From Pseudomonadota bacterium (lineage in GTDB: Bacteria > Pseudomonadota > Gammaproteobacteria > Burkholderiales > Ferrovaceae): 8,287 nucleotides of DNA. Below, piece by piece: positions 1 through 5,337 of this stretch. The notes under the pieces were generated by a model that saw nothing but the letters and a program-made list of their open reading frames with translations, was not told where the DNA came from and ran no database searches. Position numbers and translations under genes: made by a program. Positions within the stretch are counted from its first letter, which is position 1; each line of letters opens with the position of its first letter. The stretch is taken from assembly GCA_021828575.1 (NCBI GenBank), contig JAJZEL010000179.1, forward strand, positions 1 to 8,287, given 5' to 3'.

Positions 1-561
1 GAAAGGACGGTTGCTCTCCAGCGACATGGCCAGCAGTTCCCTGAGGTCCGCCATGGAGTCTTGGCCTTCCCCTCCGCCCAGCGTACCCGTGAGCTTGCGG
101 AGAATTCCCCCTGACGCTAATGATGGCTGGGTCGCGGGAGACAACAGGTCCTCGGGTTCGCTCGCCACCACAGGCACTGGCGGAGCAGCCGAAGACGCGG
201 AAAAGCCGGACCATGAACGCAGCAGCCCCTGGATTTTTTCGTACAGTACTTCGGAATTAGTGGCAAACCGGCCAAGCACCTGTTCCAGCCCTTCCTTTTT
301 CCGGGACAGGGTGATGCCTTTATGGTGAGCCTCGAGCTGTTTCAGGAGATCACGTATCAGTCCTGCCCAAGCCAGGACTGAGACAGCCTCACCGGAGGTT
401 TCGGAAGAGGGTGAGCTAGCCGGCTGAGCCGGTGCCGGGAGAATGCCGCTGATTTCCGCATAAAGGCGGGCATAGTTTTCCGGGGTGGGCGGCAATTTCT
501 GCGCCACCAGGGCTTTGAGGGTCTTGCTGGCAACTTCTGCCGGTGAAGGAATCTGAGCCAT
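1..561 (-). CDS. Probable diguanylate cyclase, N-terminal part (runs off window)
   Basis: This minus-strand frame is open from an ATG at 561 to the window edge and gives 187 residues with no stop. Residues 8-39 (AEVASKTLKALVAQK, then LPPTPENYARLY) match the N-terminal 'TPENY' segment that I know from a group of proteobacterial GGDEF proteins. The GGDEF catalytic domain would lie beyond base 1, so enzyme activity (2 GTP to c-di-GMP) is inferred and not seen. Residues 45-60 and 121-150 are Pro/Ser/Ala-rich linkers around a helical stretch (about 65-120). No membrane segment or signal peptide is visible. The start lies 8 nt after the stop of the coiled-coil gene, so the two are probably cotranscribed. 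An in-frame ATG at 591 has a better ribosome site (GGGGA just upstream) and would add ten residues and overlap the upstream gene. The family assignment is fairly safe; catalysis is unproven. Confidence 0.7.
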   Translation of the reverse strand, partial: MAQIPSPAEVASKTLKALVAQKLPPTPENYARLYAEISGILPAPAQPASSPSSETSGEAVSVLAWAGLIRDLLKQLEAHHKGITLSRKKEGLEQVLGRFATNSEVLYEKIQGLLRSWSGFSASSAAPPVPVVASEPEDLLSPATQPSLASGGILRKLTGTLGGGEGQDSMADLRELLAMSLESNRPF

Positions 562-569
562 GCGGAATT

Positions 570-1313
570 TTACAGGAAGGAAAGCACCCATGTCCCCAGA
601 GACTGCCAATGGCCCTGTCCATGGAAGACCCCAACCAGCAAGGCTGCACTCCAGGTCAGGGTCAGCAGGGACAACCACCAACGGGTCTGGCGCTGTGACC
701 GGGCCAGGCGTTGCTCCATATCATGCAGCTCCAATTCCGCGGCAACCTGCTCTGCCTGCTCCCGAGCCTGCCGATTTTCATCCAGGGCCAGGCGTTCCCT
801 TTCAACCAGCTGCTCAAGCAACGCCTCCTGCACGATCCGGCGAGCCATTTCCGCTTCCAGAGCCCTCGACTCGGCATCCCGGCACTGGCGCTGACGCACC
901 ACGACCCGCGTTTCCTCTTCAATTCGAGCCTGCAAGGCAACCCGCGTTTCTTCTTCAAGCAGCACTTTCTCTTGAAGGATCTCTGACAGCAGGACTTCGT
1001 CACGTTCTTTTGCGTGGGCCAACTCCAGGGCACGCAACTCGAGTTCGATCCTGTGATCAATGGCCTCTATGGCTGCCGCTTCTGCCCTGAGGCGCTCTCG
1101 TCCGAGATATTCCACATCCTGCGTGCGCATTGCGAGCAAAGCCACGGGCTCAACAGCACGGGCCTGAGCTTCTGCACGAAGGCGTGCCTGCTCTTCCAGA
1201 AAAGCTTCATTCTCGGCCTCCACACGGGCTCGTGCCGCCTGGATGGATTCCACCCCCGGCGGATAGGGCATTGCCCCTCCTGTGCTTTCCACCACACGAG
1301 AATCAGCCCACAT
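570..1313 (-). CDS. Unrecognised coiled-coil protein with C-terminal membrane anchor
   Basis: I do not recognise this 247-residue protein. Residues about 22-210 are rich in Glu, Arg, Ala, Leu and Gln with hardly a Pro or Gly, and read as a long, nearly continuous coiled coil. Residues 213-230 (WLSLLTLTWSAALLVGVF) form one hydrophobic helix, preceded by basic residues (RSQRQTR) and followed by a short tail of about 17 residues. There is no N-terminal signal. This is the layout of a tail-anchored inner-membrane protein whose rod faces the cytoplasm. The start at 1313 overlaps the parA stop by 11 bp and has AGGGAGA upstream. An in-frame ATG at 1271 (residue 15) has a stronger AGGAGGGG but only 4 nt spacing, and may be the true start. 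It lies between a ParA ATPase and a probable diguanylate cyclase, so a scaffold or receptor role is a reasonable inference. No enzymatic motif is visible. Confidence 0.75.
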   Translation of the reverse strand: MWADSRVVESTGGAMPYPPGVESIQAARARVEAENEAFLEEQARLRAEAQARAVEPVALLAMRTQDVEYLGRERLRAEAAAIEAIDHRIELELRALELAHAKERDEVLLSEILQEKVLLEEETRVALQARIEEETRVVVRQRQCRDAESRALEAEMARRIVQEALLEQLVERERLALDENRQAREQAEQVAAELELHDMEQRLARSQRQTRWWLSLLTLTWSAALLVGVFHGQGHWQSLGTWVLSFL

Positions 1314-2103
1314 GTCGATCTCCCTGGCTCACCGATACGGATTGGAAAAAACCACTGTTCCACAACTCGTCCGCCAGGCTCCTGTAATCTGCTGCACCAC
1401 CGCTTCTGGCAGCGTAGCTGAAAATATCCTGCCCATGCATGGGACTGGTGGCCAGTGCCACGTTCTCACAAATTCTGGTTTCGCAAACCACACTGCCGTA
1501 GCGATCGCGCAACATCCTGTAAATGTCATGGGAAAGACGCCTTCTGGGGTCGAATCGCGTCACCACGATGCGACGGACGTAGGCTTTCCCCAGTCGCCGT
1601 TCCAGCACCTGCAACGCCCCTTCGAGGCGCTTGACCCCTTCCAGGGACAGATAGTCTGCAGACACCGGAATCAGGACACGATCACAAGCCAGGAGCGCAT
1701 TCAAGGTCAGCACGCCCAGCATGGGGCAACAATCAATGAGTATGGGCGTATCGGACCTGACAAAGTCCTCGGCCAGTCCGCGCCTCAGCAGCGTGGCTGC
1801 CTTGGCATCACCCCCGTACAGTGCATCCACCTTGGACAGCTCGAGGGATGAAGGCACGATTTTCCAGCCGGAAGGGGTATCGCGCAGCAACCGGGAAAGG
1901 GGGGTCTTGTGCCGAAAAAATGCCGCCATACCGGTACCCAAGGCATTTTCGCGAATCTGGCAGGCCAGACTCAGGTGAGCCTGGGGGTCCATGTCCAGTC
2001 CGACAGGCGCCTTGTACTCCCTGGCCAGGGCAGCACCCAGATTGAGGCACGTGGTGGTTTTTCCCACCCCGCCTTTCTGGTTGAATACCGCGACGACCGC
2101 CAT
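1303..2103 (-). CDS. parA: ParA/Soj-family ATPase, possible ParC-like polar positioning protein
   Basis: This 266-residue protein is a complete ParA-type P-loop ATPase. The deviant Walker A is intact at residues 10-17 (KGGVGKTT, with signature Lys10 and Lys15). The switch region has LDMDPQ at 36-41 (Asp37, Asp39), and the Walker B-like ILIDCCP lies at 121-127. The C-terminal RSGGAADYRSLADEL (233-247) is the usual ParA end motif. Such proteins dimerise with ATP and pattern cargo on the nucleoid or at the cell pole. No parB or parS-like repeats are visible, so chromosome or plasmid partition is less likely. In Pseudomonas a ParA gene follows motCD and belongs to the polar chemotaxis-array (ParC) system; the similar location here suggests a comparable role, which is inference. 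The start at 2103 has GAGGAA 9 nt upstream. The gene reads divergently from flgM and overlaps the coiled-coil gene by 11 bp. Confidence 0.92.
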   Translation of the reverse strand: MAVVAVFNQKGGVGKTTTCLNLGAALAREYKAPVGLDMDPQAHLSLACQIRENALGTGMAAFFRHKTPLSRLLRDTPSGWKIVPSSLELSKVDALYGGDAKAATLLRRGLAEDFVRSDTPILIDCCPMLGVLTLNALLACDRVLIPVSADYLSLEGVKRLEGALQVLERRLGKAYVRRIVVTRFDPRRRLSHDIYRMLRDRYGSVVCETRICENVALATSPMHGQDIFSYAARSGGAADYRSLADELWNSGFFQSVSVSQGDRHVG

Positions 2104-2138
2104 GTGGACTGTTTCCTCAATTGACCATGCCCTGACCG

Positions 2139-2166
2139 ATTATGGCAAACTGGCACCTTTGGTCAT
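2139..2166 (-). promoter_or_regulatory. Possible sigma-70-type promoter for the parA unit
   Basis: On the minus strand, ATGACC (2166-2161) is followed after 16 nt by CATAAT (2144-2139), which matches the -35 at 4/6 and the -10 at 5/6 positions. It would place a start site about 30 nt before the parA ATG at 2103. The match is moderate and sits in the 195-bp divergent gap (2104-2298), the only long non-coding stretch in the window. No sigma-28 or sigma-54 site was seen facing parA. Confidence 0.35.
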
Positions 2167-2231
2167 GTCTGGAATTAAGGGGGTTTTCCGGCTCTGTTAC
2201 AGGTCCGGGCGTCAAATCCTCGTTAATTTCC

Positions 2232-2258
2232 TAAAGTTTTCGGGTTTTATGCCGAATA
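2232..2258 (+). promoter_or_regulatory. Sigma-28 (FliA) promoter of flgMN
   Basis: TAAAGTTT (2232-2239), an 11-nt spacer and GCCGAATA (2251-2258) match the sigma-28 consensus TAAAGTTT-N11-GCCGATAA at all -35 positions and all but two -10 positions. Transcription should begin near 2265, leaving a leader of about 34 nt before the flgM start codon. FliA, encoded at 4627-5337, should therefore transcribe its own anti-sigma factor, the known class 3 feedback loop. Confidence 0.88.
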
Positions 2259-2287
2259 CTGGTGTAGGGCCCGTTGGATTCGGTGCC

Positions 2288-2301
2288 GGGAGAGTGCATT
2301 G
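2288..2301 (+). promoter_or_regulatory. Ribosome binding site and TTG start of flgM
   Basis: GGGAGAG (2288-2294) precedes TTG (2299-2301), with the GGAG core 6 nt from the start codon. No in-frame ATG lies nearby, and the TTG reading gives MKVEKTG, which resembles the usual FlgM beginning (MKI-). The weak start codon behind a good ribosome site decides the flgM start and may limit its synthesis. Confidence 0.6.
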
Positions 2302-2643
2302 AAAGTCGAAAAAACAGGCAAAGGTTCCGTACCTGCCCCCTCGGTCCGCAGTGGGCCTGGACAGGGTGCACCTGTTCGAAGCACTGGGAGCAGTCATGCC
2401 TCCGGTTCCACTTCGGCTTCTGGTACCACGCCTTCCTCCAGCACCAGTGTTCATCTGAGCGAAACCTCTACCCAGTTGCAGGCAGCCCAAGCTTCCCTGG
2501 CCACTGCACCTGTGGTCAATTCGACGAAGGTGGCGGAAATCAAGCAGGCCATCAGTGAAGGCCGTTTCCAGATCAACTCCGGTTTGGTGGCTGACCGCCT
2601 GATTTCCACTGTGGTGGACCTGATCAAGAAATCGCCCGGCTGA
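2299..2643 (+). CDS. flgM: FlgM, anti-sigma-28 factor
   Basis: FlgM binds FliA in the cytoplasm and blocks late flagellar transcription until it is secreted through the completed hook-basal body. The C-terminal half, residues 73-110 (VNSTKVAEIKQAISEGRF, then QINSGLVADRLISTVVDLI), is the canonical sigma-binding region with its two helices. The N-terminal half is unusual: residues about 28-58 are a low-complexity Ser/Thr/Gly/Ala linker, making the protein 114 residues against roughly 90-100 for common FlgMs. Translation starts at TTG. The gene has its own sigma-28 promoter (2232-2258), and flgN follows after 6 bp. It lies on the strand opposite to fliA and is not part of the fliA operon. Confidence 0.93.
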   Translation: MKVEKTGKGSVPAPSVRSGPGQGAPVRSTGSSHASGSTSASGTTPSSSTSVHLSETSTQLQAAQASLATAPVVNSTKVAEIKQAISEGRFQINSGLVADRLISTVVDLIKKSPG

Positions 2644-2649
2644 TGCCGA

Positions 2650-3099
2650 ATGACTGAAGCCTCCCGTTCCCCTCATGCCTGGATCTCCTGCCTGATGGCA
2701 GAGGAACGGCTTCTTGGCTCTTTCCTGTCACTGCTTCAGGAAGAGCAACAGGCGCTTCTGTCCGATCAGACGGACAGCCTGTTTGACATTGCCGACAAAA
2801 AGAACCGGTTGGTGGCCGAACTGACAAAACAGACCCAACAACGTCGTTTGCTGGGGGGGGGGCCAGGCGATGCCTCTCCTGCCGAACTCCTCAAACTTCG
2901 TGACACCGTGCGCAAGCAAGCCATTCAGGCAGAGCAAACCAATCAGGTCAATGGGGAACTGATCCAGATCAGACTCCAGCACAACCAAAAGGCATTGCAT
3001 GTGCTGCAAAATGCAGCCAGAAATGCCGCAGGCACCTACGGTCCTGACGGACAGGCCTCCATTCCAGGCATTCCTGGCCGATCACTGGGACAAGTTTGA
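2650..3099 (+). CDS. flgN: FlgN, flagellar export chaperone
   Basis: FlgN binds the hook-filament junction proteins FlgK and FlgL in the cytoplasm and delivers them to the export apparatus. The 149-residue product is mostly helical. The segment 97-121 (QTNQVNGELIQIRLQHNQKA, then LHVLQ) and the following TYGPDGQ (129-135) are typical of beta/gammaproteobacterial FlgN. The start at 2650 lies 6 bp after the flgM stop and has only a weak ribosome site, so coupling to flgM is likely. Met16 (2695) is a less likely alternative. Codons 69-71 are three consecutive GGG within a G10 tract, and the conserved C-terminal region is read only if the tract has this length modulo 3. The last 18 bp overlap the 3' end of motD on the other strand. 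Confidence 0.88.
   Translation: MTEASRSPHAWISCLMAEERLLGSFLSLLQEEQQALLSDQTDSLFDIADKKNRLVAELTKQTQQRRLLGGGPGDASPAELLKLRDTVRKQAIQAEQTNQVNGELIQIRLQHNQKALHVLQNAARNAAGTYGPDGQASIPGIPGRSLGQV
2853..2862 (+). repeat. G10 homopolymer inside flgN
   Basis: There are ten consecutive G residues on the coding strand, read as the end of CTG followed by GGG GGG GGG. With nine G the frame meets TGA at 2960; with eleven it meets TGA at 2901. Both remove the conserved C-terminal region. This is a possible slippage (phase-variation) site or a likely place for a sequencing error. Confidence 0.9.
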
Positions 3100-3885
3100 C
3101 TCGGTGCCCTCCGCCACCCCGATCTGGGGTGTCAGGATGGTCACCGTGACGCGACGATTCTTGGCCCGATCTACCGGACTGTCATTGGGCACCAGCGGCG
3201 AATTATCTGCCACGCCAGCAGCGGTCAGACGGCTGCTCTCCAGTCCGTCGTGGATGAAAAGTCGCACAACACTGCATGCCCTTGCGGAAGACAACTCCCA
3301 GTTGGAAGGATATTGGGAGGTCCTGATGGGTACATTGTCCGTGTGCCCGACCACTTCAATGGCCAGAGAATTGGCTTGCAATACCTGCGCCACGTTGTCC
3401 AGGGTTTTCGTGGCCCCCGGTTGCAACATGGCATCCCCTTCGTGAAACAATGCCTTGACGTTGATGTCCAGCACAATGCCCCTTCCCGTTTGGGTCACAC
3501 TGACCTGACCCTTGTCCACAAGAGGGCTGAGAATGCGCTTCAGGTCGCCGGTCAACTGCTTGAGATAAGCCTCCCGCTTGCGTTCTTCCTCGATCAGCTT
3601 GGCATTTTTCTTGTCCACGAGTACCTGATCCGGACTGGCCTGAAGGCCTCCAACTCCCTTGCCCGGACTGGTCATCAGCCCCTGTTGGGCCTTGGCCTGT
3701 TCATCCTGCAGCGTGCTGAACGCCTGCGTCAGCGCCTTGCTGAAGTCGCGATATTTGTTTTCATTGACTGAAGAGATGGCATACATGACCACGAAAAATG
3801 CGAACAACAAGGTGATGAAATCCGCATAGGACACCAGCCACCGGTCATGATTGTCCCGGTCGGCCCTCTTGGGTCGGCGGGCCAT
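3082..3885 (-). CDS. motD: MotD, flagellar stator protein (MotB/OmpA family)
   Basis: MotD is the peptidoglycan-anchored stator subunit that pairs with MotC to conduct ions and turn the flagellum. From Met at 3885 it has 267 residues and begins MARRPKR-, like Pseudomonas MotD. A single membrane helix covers about residues 17-37 (LVSYADFITLLFAFFVVMYA), with the ion-carrying Asp22 in YADF. A linker with a charged helix (about 92-112) leads to an OmpA-like peptidoglycan-binding domain with HTDNVP (181-186), NWELSSARA (195-203) and the late NRR (243-245). The frame extends upstream to 3939, but that start would overlap motC by 53 bp and add residues absent from the family. The 3885 ATG lies just 1 nt after the motC stop, so I chose it. 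The 3' end overlaps flgN on the opposite strand. The general name MotB is also possible. Confidence 0.93.
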   Translation of the reverse strand: MARRPKRADRDNHDRWLVSYADFITLLFAFFVVMYAISSVNENKYRDFSKALTQAFSTLQDEQAKAQQGLMTSPGKGVGGLQASPDQVLVDKKNAKLIEEERKREAYLKQLTGDLKRILSPLVDKGQVSVTQTGRGIVLDINVKALFHEGDAMLQPGATKTLDNVAQVLQANSLAIEVVGHTDNVPIRTSQYPSNWELSSARACSVVRLFIHDGLESSRLTAAGVADNSPLVPNDSPVDRAKNRRVTVTILTPQIGVAEGTESNLSQ

Positions 3886-3886
3886 T

Positions 3887-4627
3887 TCAGAATAGATACC
3901 CTTGAAGTTTGCCTTTGACAAAGTGGGGGTTTTCTCCATTGGCGATCATCTGCAGTCCGTCCACCAGCATTTCGTAGTAGGCGATCTGCTGCTGGATCAA
4001 TATTTTCAGTTTATTGGACACGGGCAGGAAAAACAGGTTGGCAAAGCCAACGCCATAAATCGTGGAAATAAATGCCACAGCAATCCCGGCTCCCAGCTGA
4101 GAAGGGTCCCCCAGTTTTTCCATGACATGCACAAGACCCAGAACGGCACCCAGCATGCCTATGGTGGGTGAATAACCAGCCGCACCTTCCCAGACACGGG
4201 CAGCAGCCCATCGCTTTCGCTCATACGCCTGGATATCCACGTGAAAGGATTCACCAATGCGATCTGCGCTATAACCATCCACCAACATTTGCAGACCTTT
4301 CTTGACCAGGGGATCCTGTTGCCGGCCAATCCCGCTTTCCAGCGCAAGCAGCCCTTCTCGCCGTGCCATCTGGCTCCAGTCCACAATGGATTTCAGCAGT
4401 TCTTCCGAACGCATCACCGGAGGCATGAATACCCAGCGAATCATCCGGAGGCTCAACAGGAATATGTTCGTTGGCGTCTGTACCATGACTGCCCCGAGTG
4501 TTCCGCCAAAAACGATCACGAATGCCGTCACCTGCAGAAGGGCCAGAAGGCGTCCCCCCTCCAGCCACTGCCCGGCCAGTATCCCCAAAAGACCTATGAT
4601 GACACCGAACAGACTGAGACGATCCAT
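3887..4627 (-). CDS. motC: MotC, flagellar stator protein (MotA family)
   Basis: This is the proton-channel stator subunit of 246 residues that pushes on the rotor protein FliG. Four membrane helices are visible at about 4-22, 32-52, 152-172 and 182-203. The large cytoplasmic loop between helices 2 and 3 carries the charged torque segment (MRSEELLKSIVDWSQMARRE, 72-91). Pro154 in GYSPTIGMLGAVLGLVHVM is the conserved channel proline of helix 3. The C-terminal PHFVKGKLQGYL resembles other MotC proteins. The beginning, MDRLSLFGVIIGLL, and the partner MotD place it in the MotC rather than the Salmonella MotA branch. The start overlaps the fliA stop by one base (TGATG), implying coupled translation. 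The Pseudomonas locus has cheYZAB between fliA and motC; those genes are absent here. Confidence 0.94.
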   Translation of the reverse strand: MDRLSLFGVIIGLLGILAGQWLEGGRLLALLQVTAFVIVFGGTLGAVMVQTPTNIFLLSLRMIRWVFMPPVMRSEELLKSIVDWSQMARREGLLALESGIGRQQDPLVKKGLQMLVDGYSADRIGESFHVDIQAYERKRWAAARVWEGAAGYSPTIGMLGAVLGLVHVMEKLGDPSQLGAGIAVAFISTIYGVGFANLFFLPVSNKLKILIQQQIAYYEMLVDGLQMIANGENPHFVKGKLQGYLF

Positions 4628-5337
4628 CAGTGACCTTTCAAACGACTGCGCAATCGAGCCACGGCCTGGCTATGCAATTGACTGACCCGGGATTCGCTCA
4701 CGCCCATCACTTCGCCAATTTCCTTGAGGTTCATTTCCTGTTCGTAATGCATGCCCATGAGGAGCCGCTCTCGTTCAGGCAGGCTGTCGATGGCTTCCAC
4801 AAGTGCTGACCGAAATCTGTCATTTCTCAGTAGTTCGAGGGGATCAGGATCATTGCCCAGTTCATGGCGTTCCAGAAAGTCCTCGTCTTCCAAGTCGTAA
4901 AAATCTTCATAGTACAAAAGCTGAGCGCCGCTGGATTCGAACAGCAGTTGCTGATAGTCCCCAAGAGCAAGCCCCATCTCACGAGCAATTTCCACTTCAC
5001 TGGGTGATTTGCCCAACTGGTGCTGCAATTTCCCGATGGCCGTTTCGATGCGGCGCATGTCTCGTCGCAAATTGCGGGGCATCCAGTCGGTTTGGCGCAG
5101 CTCATCCAGCATGGCTCCCCGAATGCGCTGAGTGGCATATGTCTCGAACTGTGCGCCGCGCAACTCGTCAAAGCGGTCAGCCGCTTCCAGCAAGCCGATC
5201 ATTCCCGCCTGAATCATGTCATCCAGCTCCACGCTACCGGGTAAACGCGCCTTGAGGTGGTATGCAATTCTCTTGACGAGTGGTGCATACTCAGTCAGGC
5301 ACTGATCCTTGTCTTTCAAACCTGCTGCAGTGTACAT
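4627..5337 (-). CDS. fliA: FliA, sigma-28 factor for late flagellar genes
   Basis: FliA directs RNA polymerase to class 3 promoters (filament, chemotaxis, stator, flgM). The 236 residues are the usual length. Region 2 lies at about 15-85: VKRIAYHLKARLP, then the core-binding VELDDMIQAGMIGLLEAADR (36-55) and the -10 recognition segment FETYATQRIRGAMLDELRQTD (64-84). Region 3 follows at about 93-135. Region 4 at about 183-234 has LPERERLLMGMHYEQEMNLK and a helix-turn-helix ending in ESRVSQLHSQAVARLRSRL for -35 binding. An acidic stretch (LYYEDFYDLEDEDFLE, 141-156) joins regions 3 and 4. The start overlaps flhG by 22 bp and has no strong ribosome site, so coupling to flhG is likely. A sigma-28 site that fits it lies before flgM. 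Confidence 0.96.
   Translation of the reverse strand: MYTAAGLKDKDQCLTEYAPLVKRIAYHLKARLPGSVELDDMIQAGMIGLLEAADRFDELRGAQFETYATQRIRGAMLDELRQTDWMPRNLRRDMRRIETAIGKLQHQLGKSPSEVEIAREMGLALGDYQQLLFESSGAQLLYYEDFYDLEDEDFLERHELGNDPDPLELLRNDRFRSALVEAIDSLPERERLLMGMHYEQEMNLKEIGEVMGVSESRVSQLHSQAVARLRSRLKGH

Noticed and set aside
560..1090. Pro/Ala-rich plus-strand open frame opposite the coiled-coil gene
   Set aside because: Pro/Ala/His richness is what the complement of an Ala/Glu/Arg-rich coding strand gives; no domain is seen.
1282..1851. 189-residue plus-strand open frame opposite parA
   Set aside because: It is antisense to the conserved ParA sequence, lacks a ribosome site or known motif.
1303..2103. 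Plasmid or chromosome partition locus (parABS)
   Set aside because: No parB gene or parS-like palindromes are visible nearby; the flagellar setting favours another role.
2212..2676. 154-residue minus-strand open frame across flgM and its promoter
   Set aside because: It covers the sigma-28 promoter and flgM on the other strand; its composition is that of an antisense frame.
3064..3077. Hairpin CCAGG-CATT-CCTGG as a terminator of flgMN
   Set aside because: The stem is only 5 bp, no T-tract follows, and it lies inside the flgN coding sequence.
3886..3939. Upstream start of motD at 3939
   Set aside because: It would overlap motC by 53 bp and add 18 residues not found in MotD proteins; the ATG at 3885 fits the family N-terminus.
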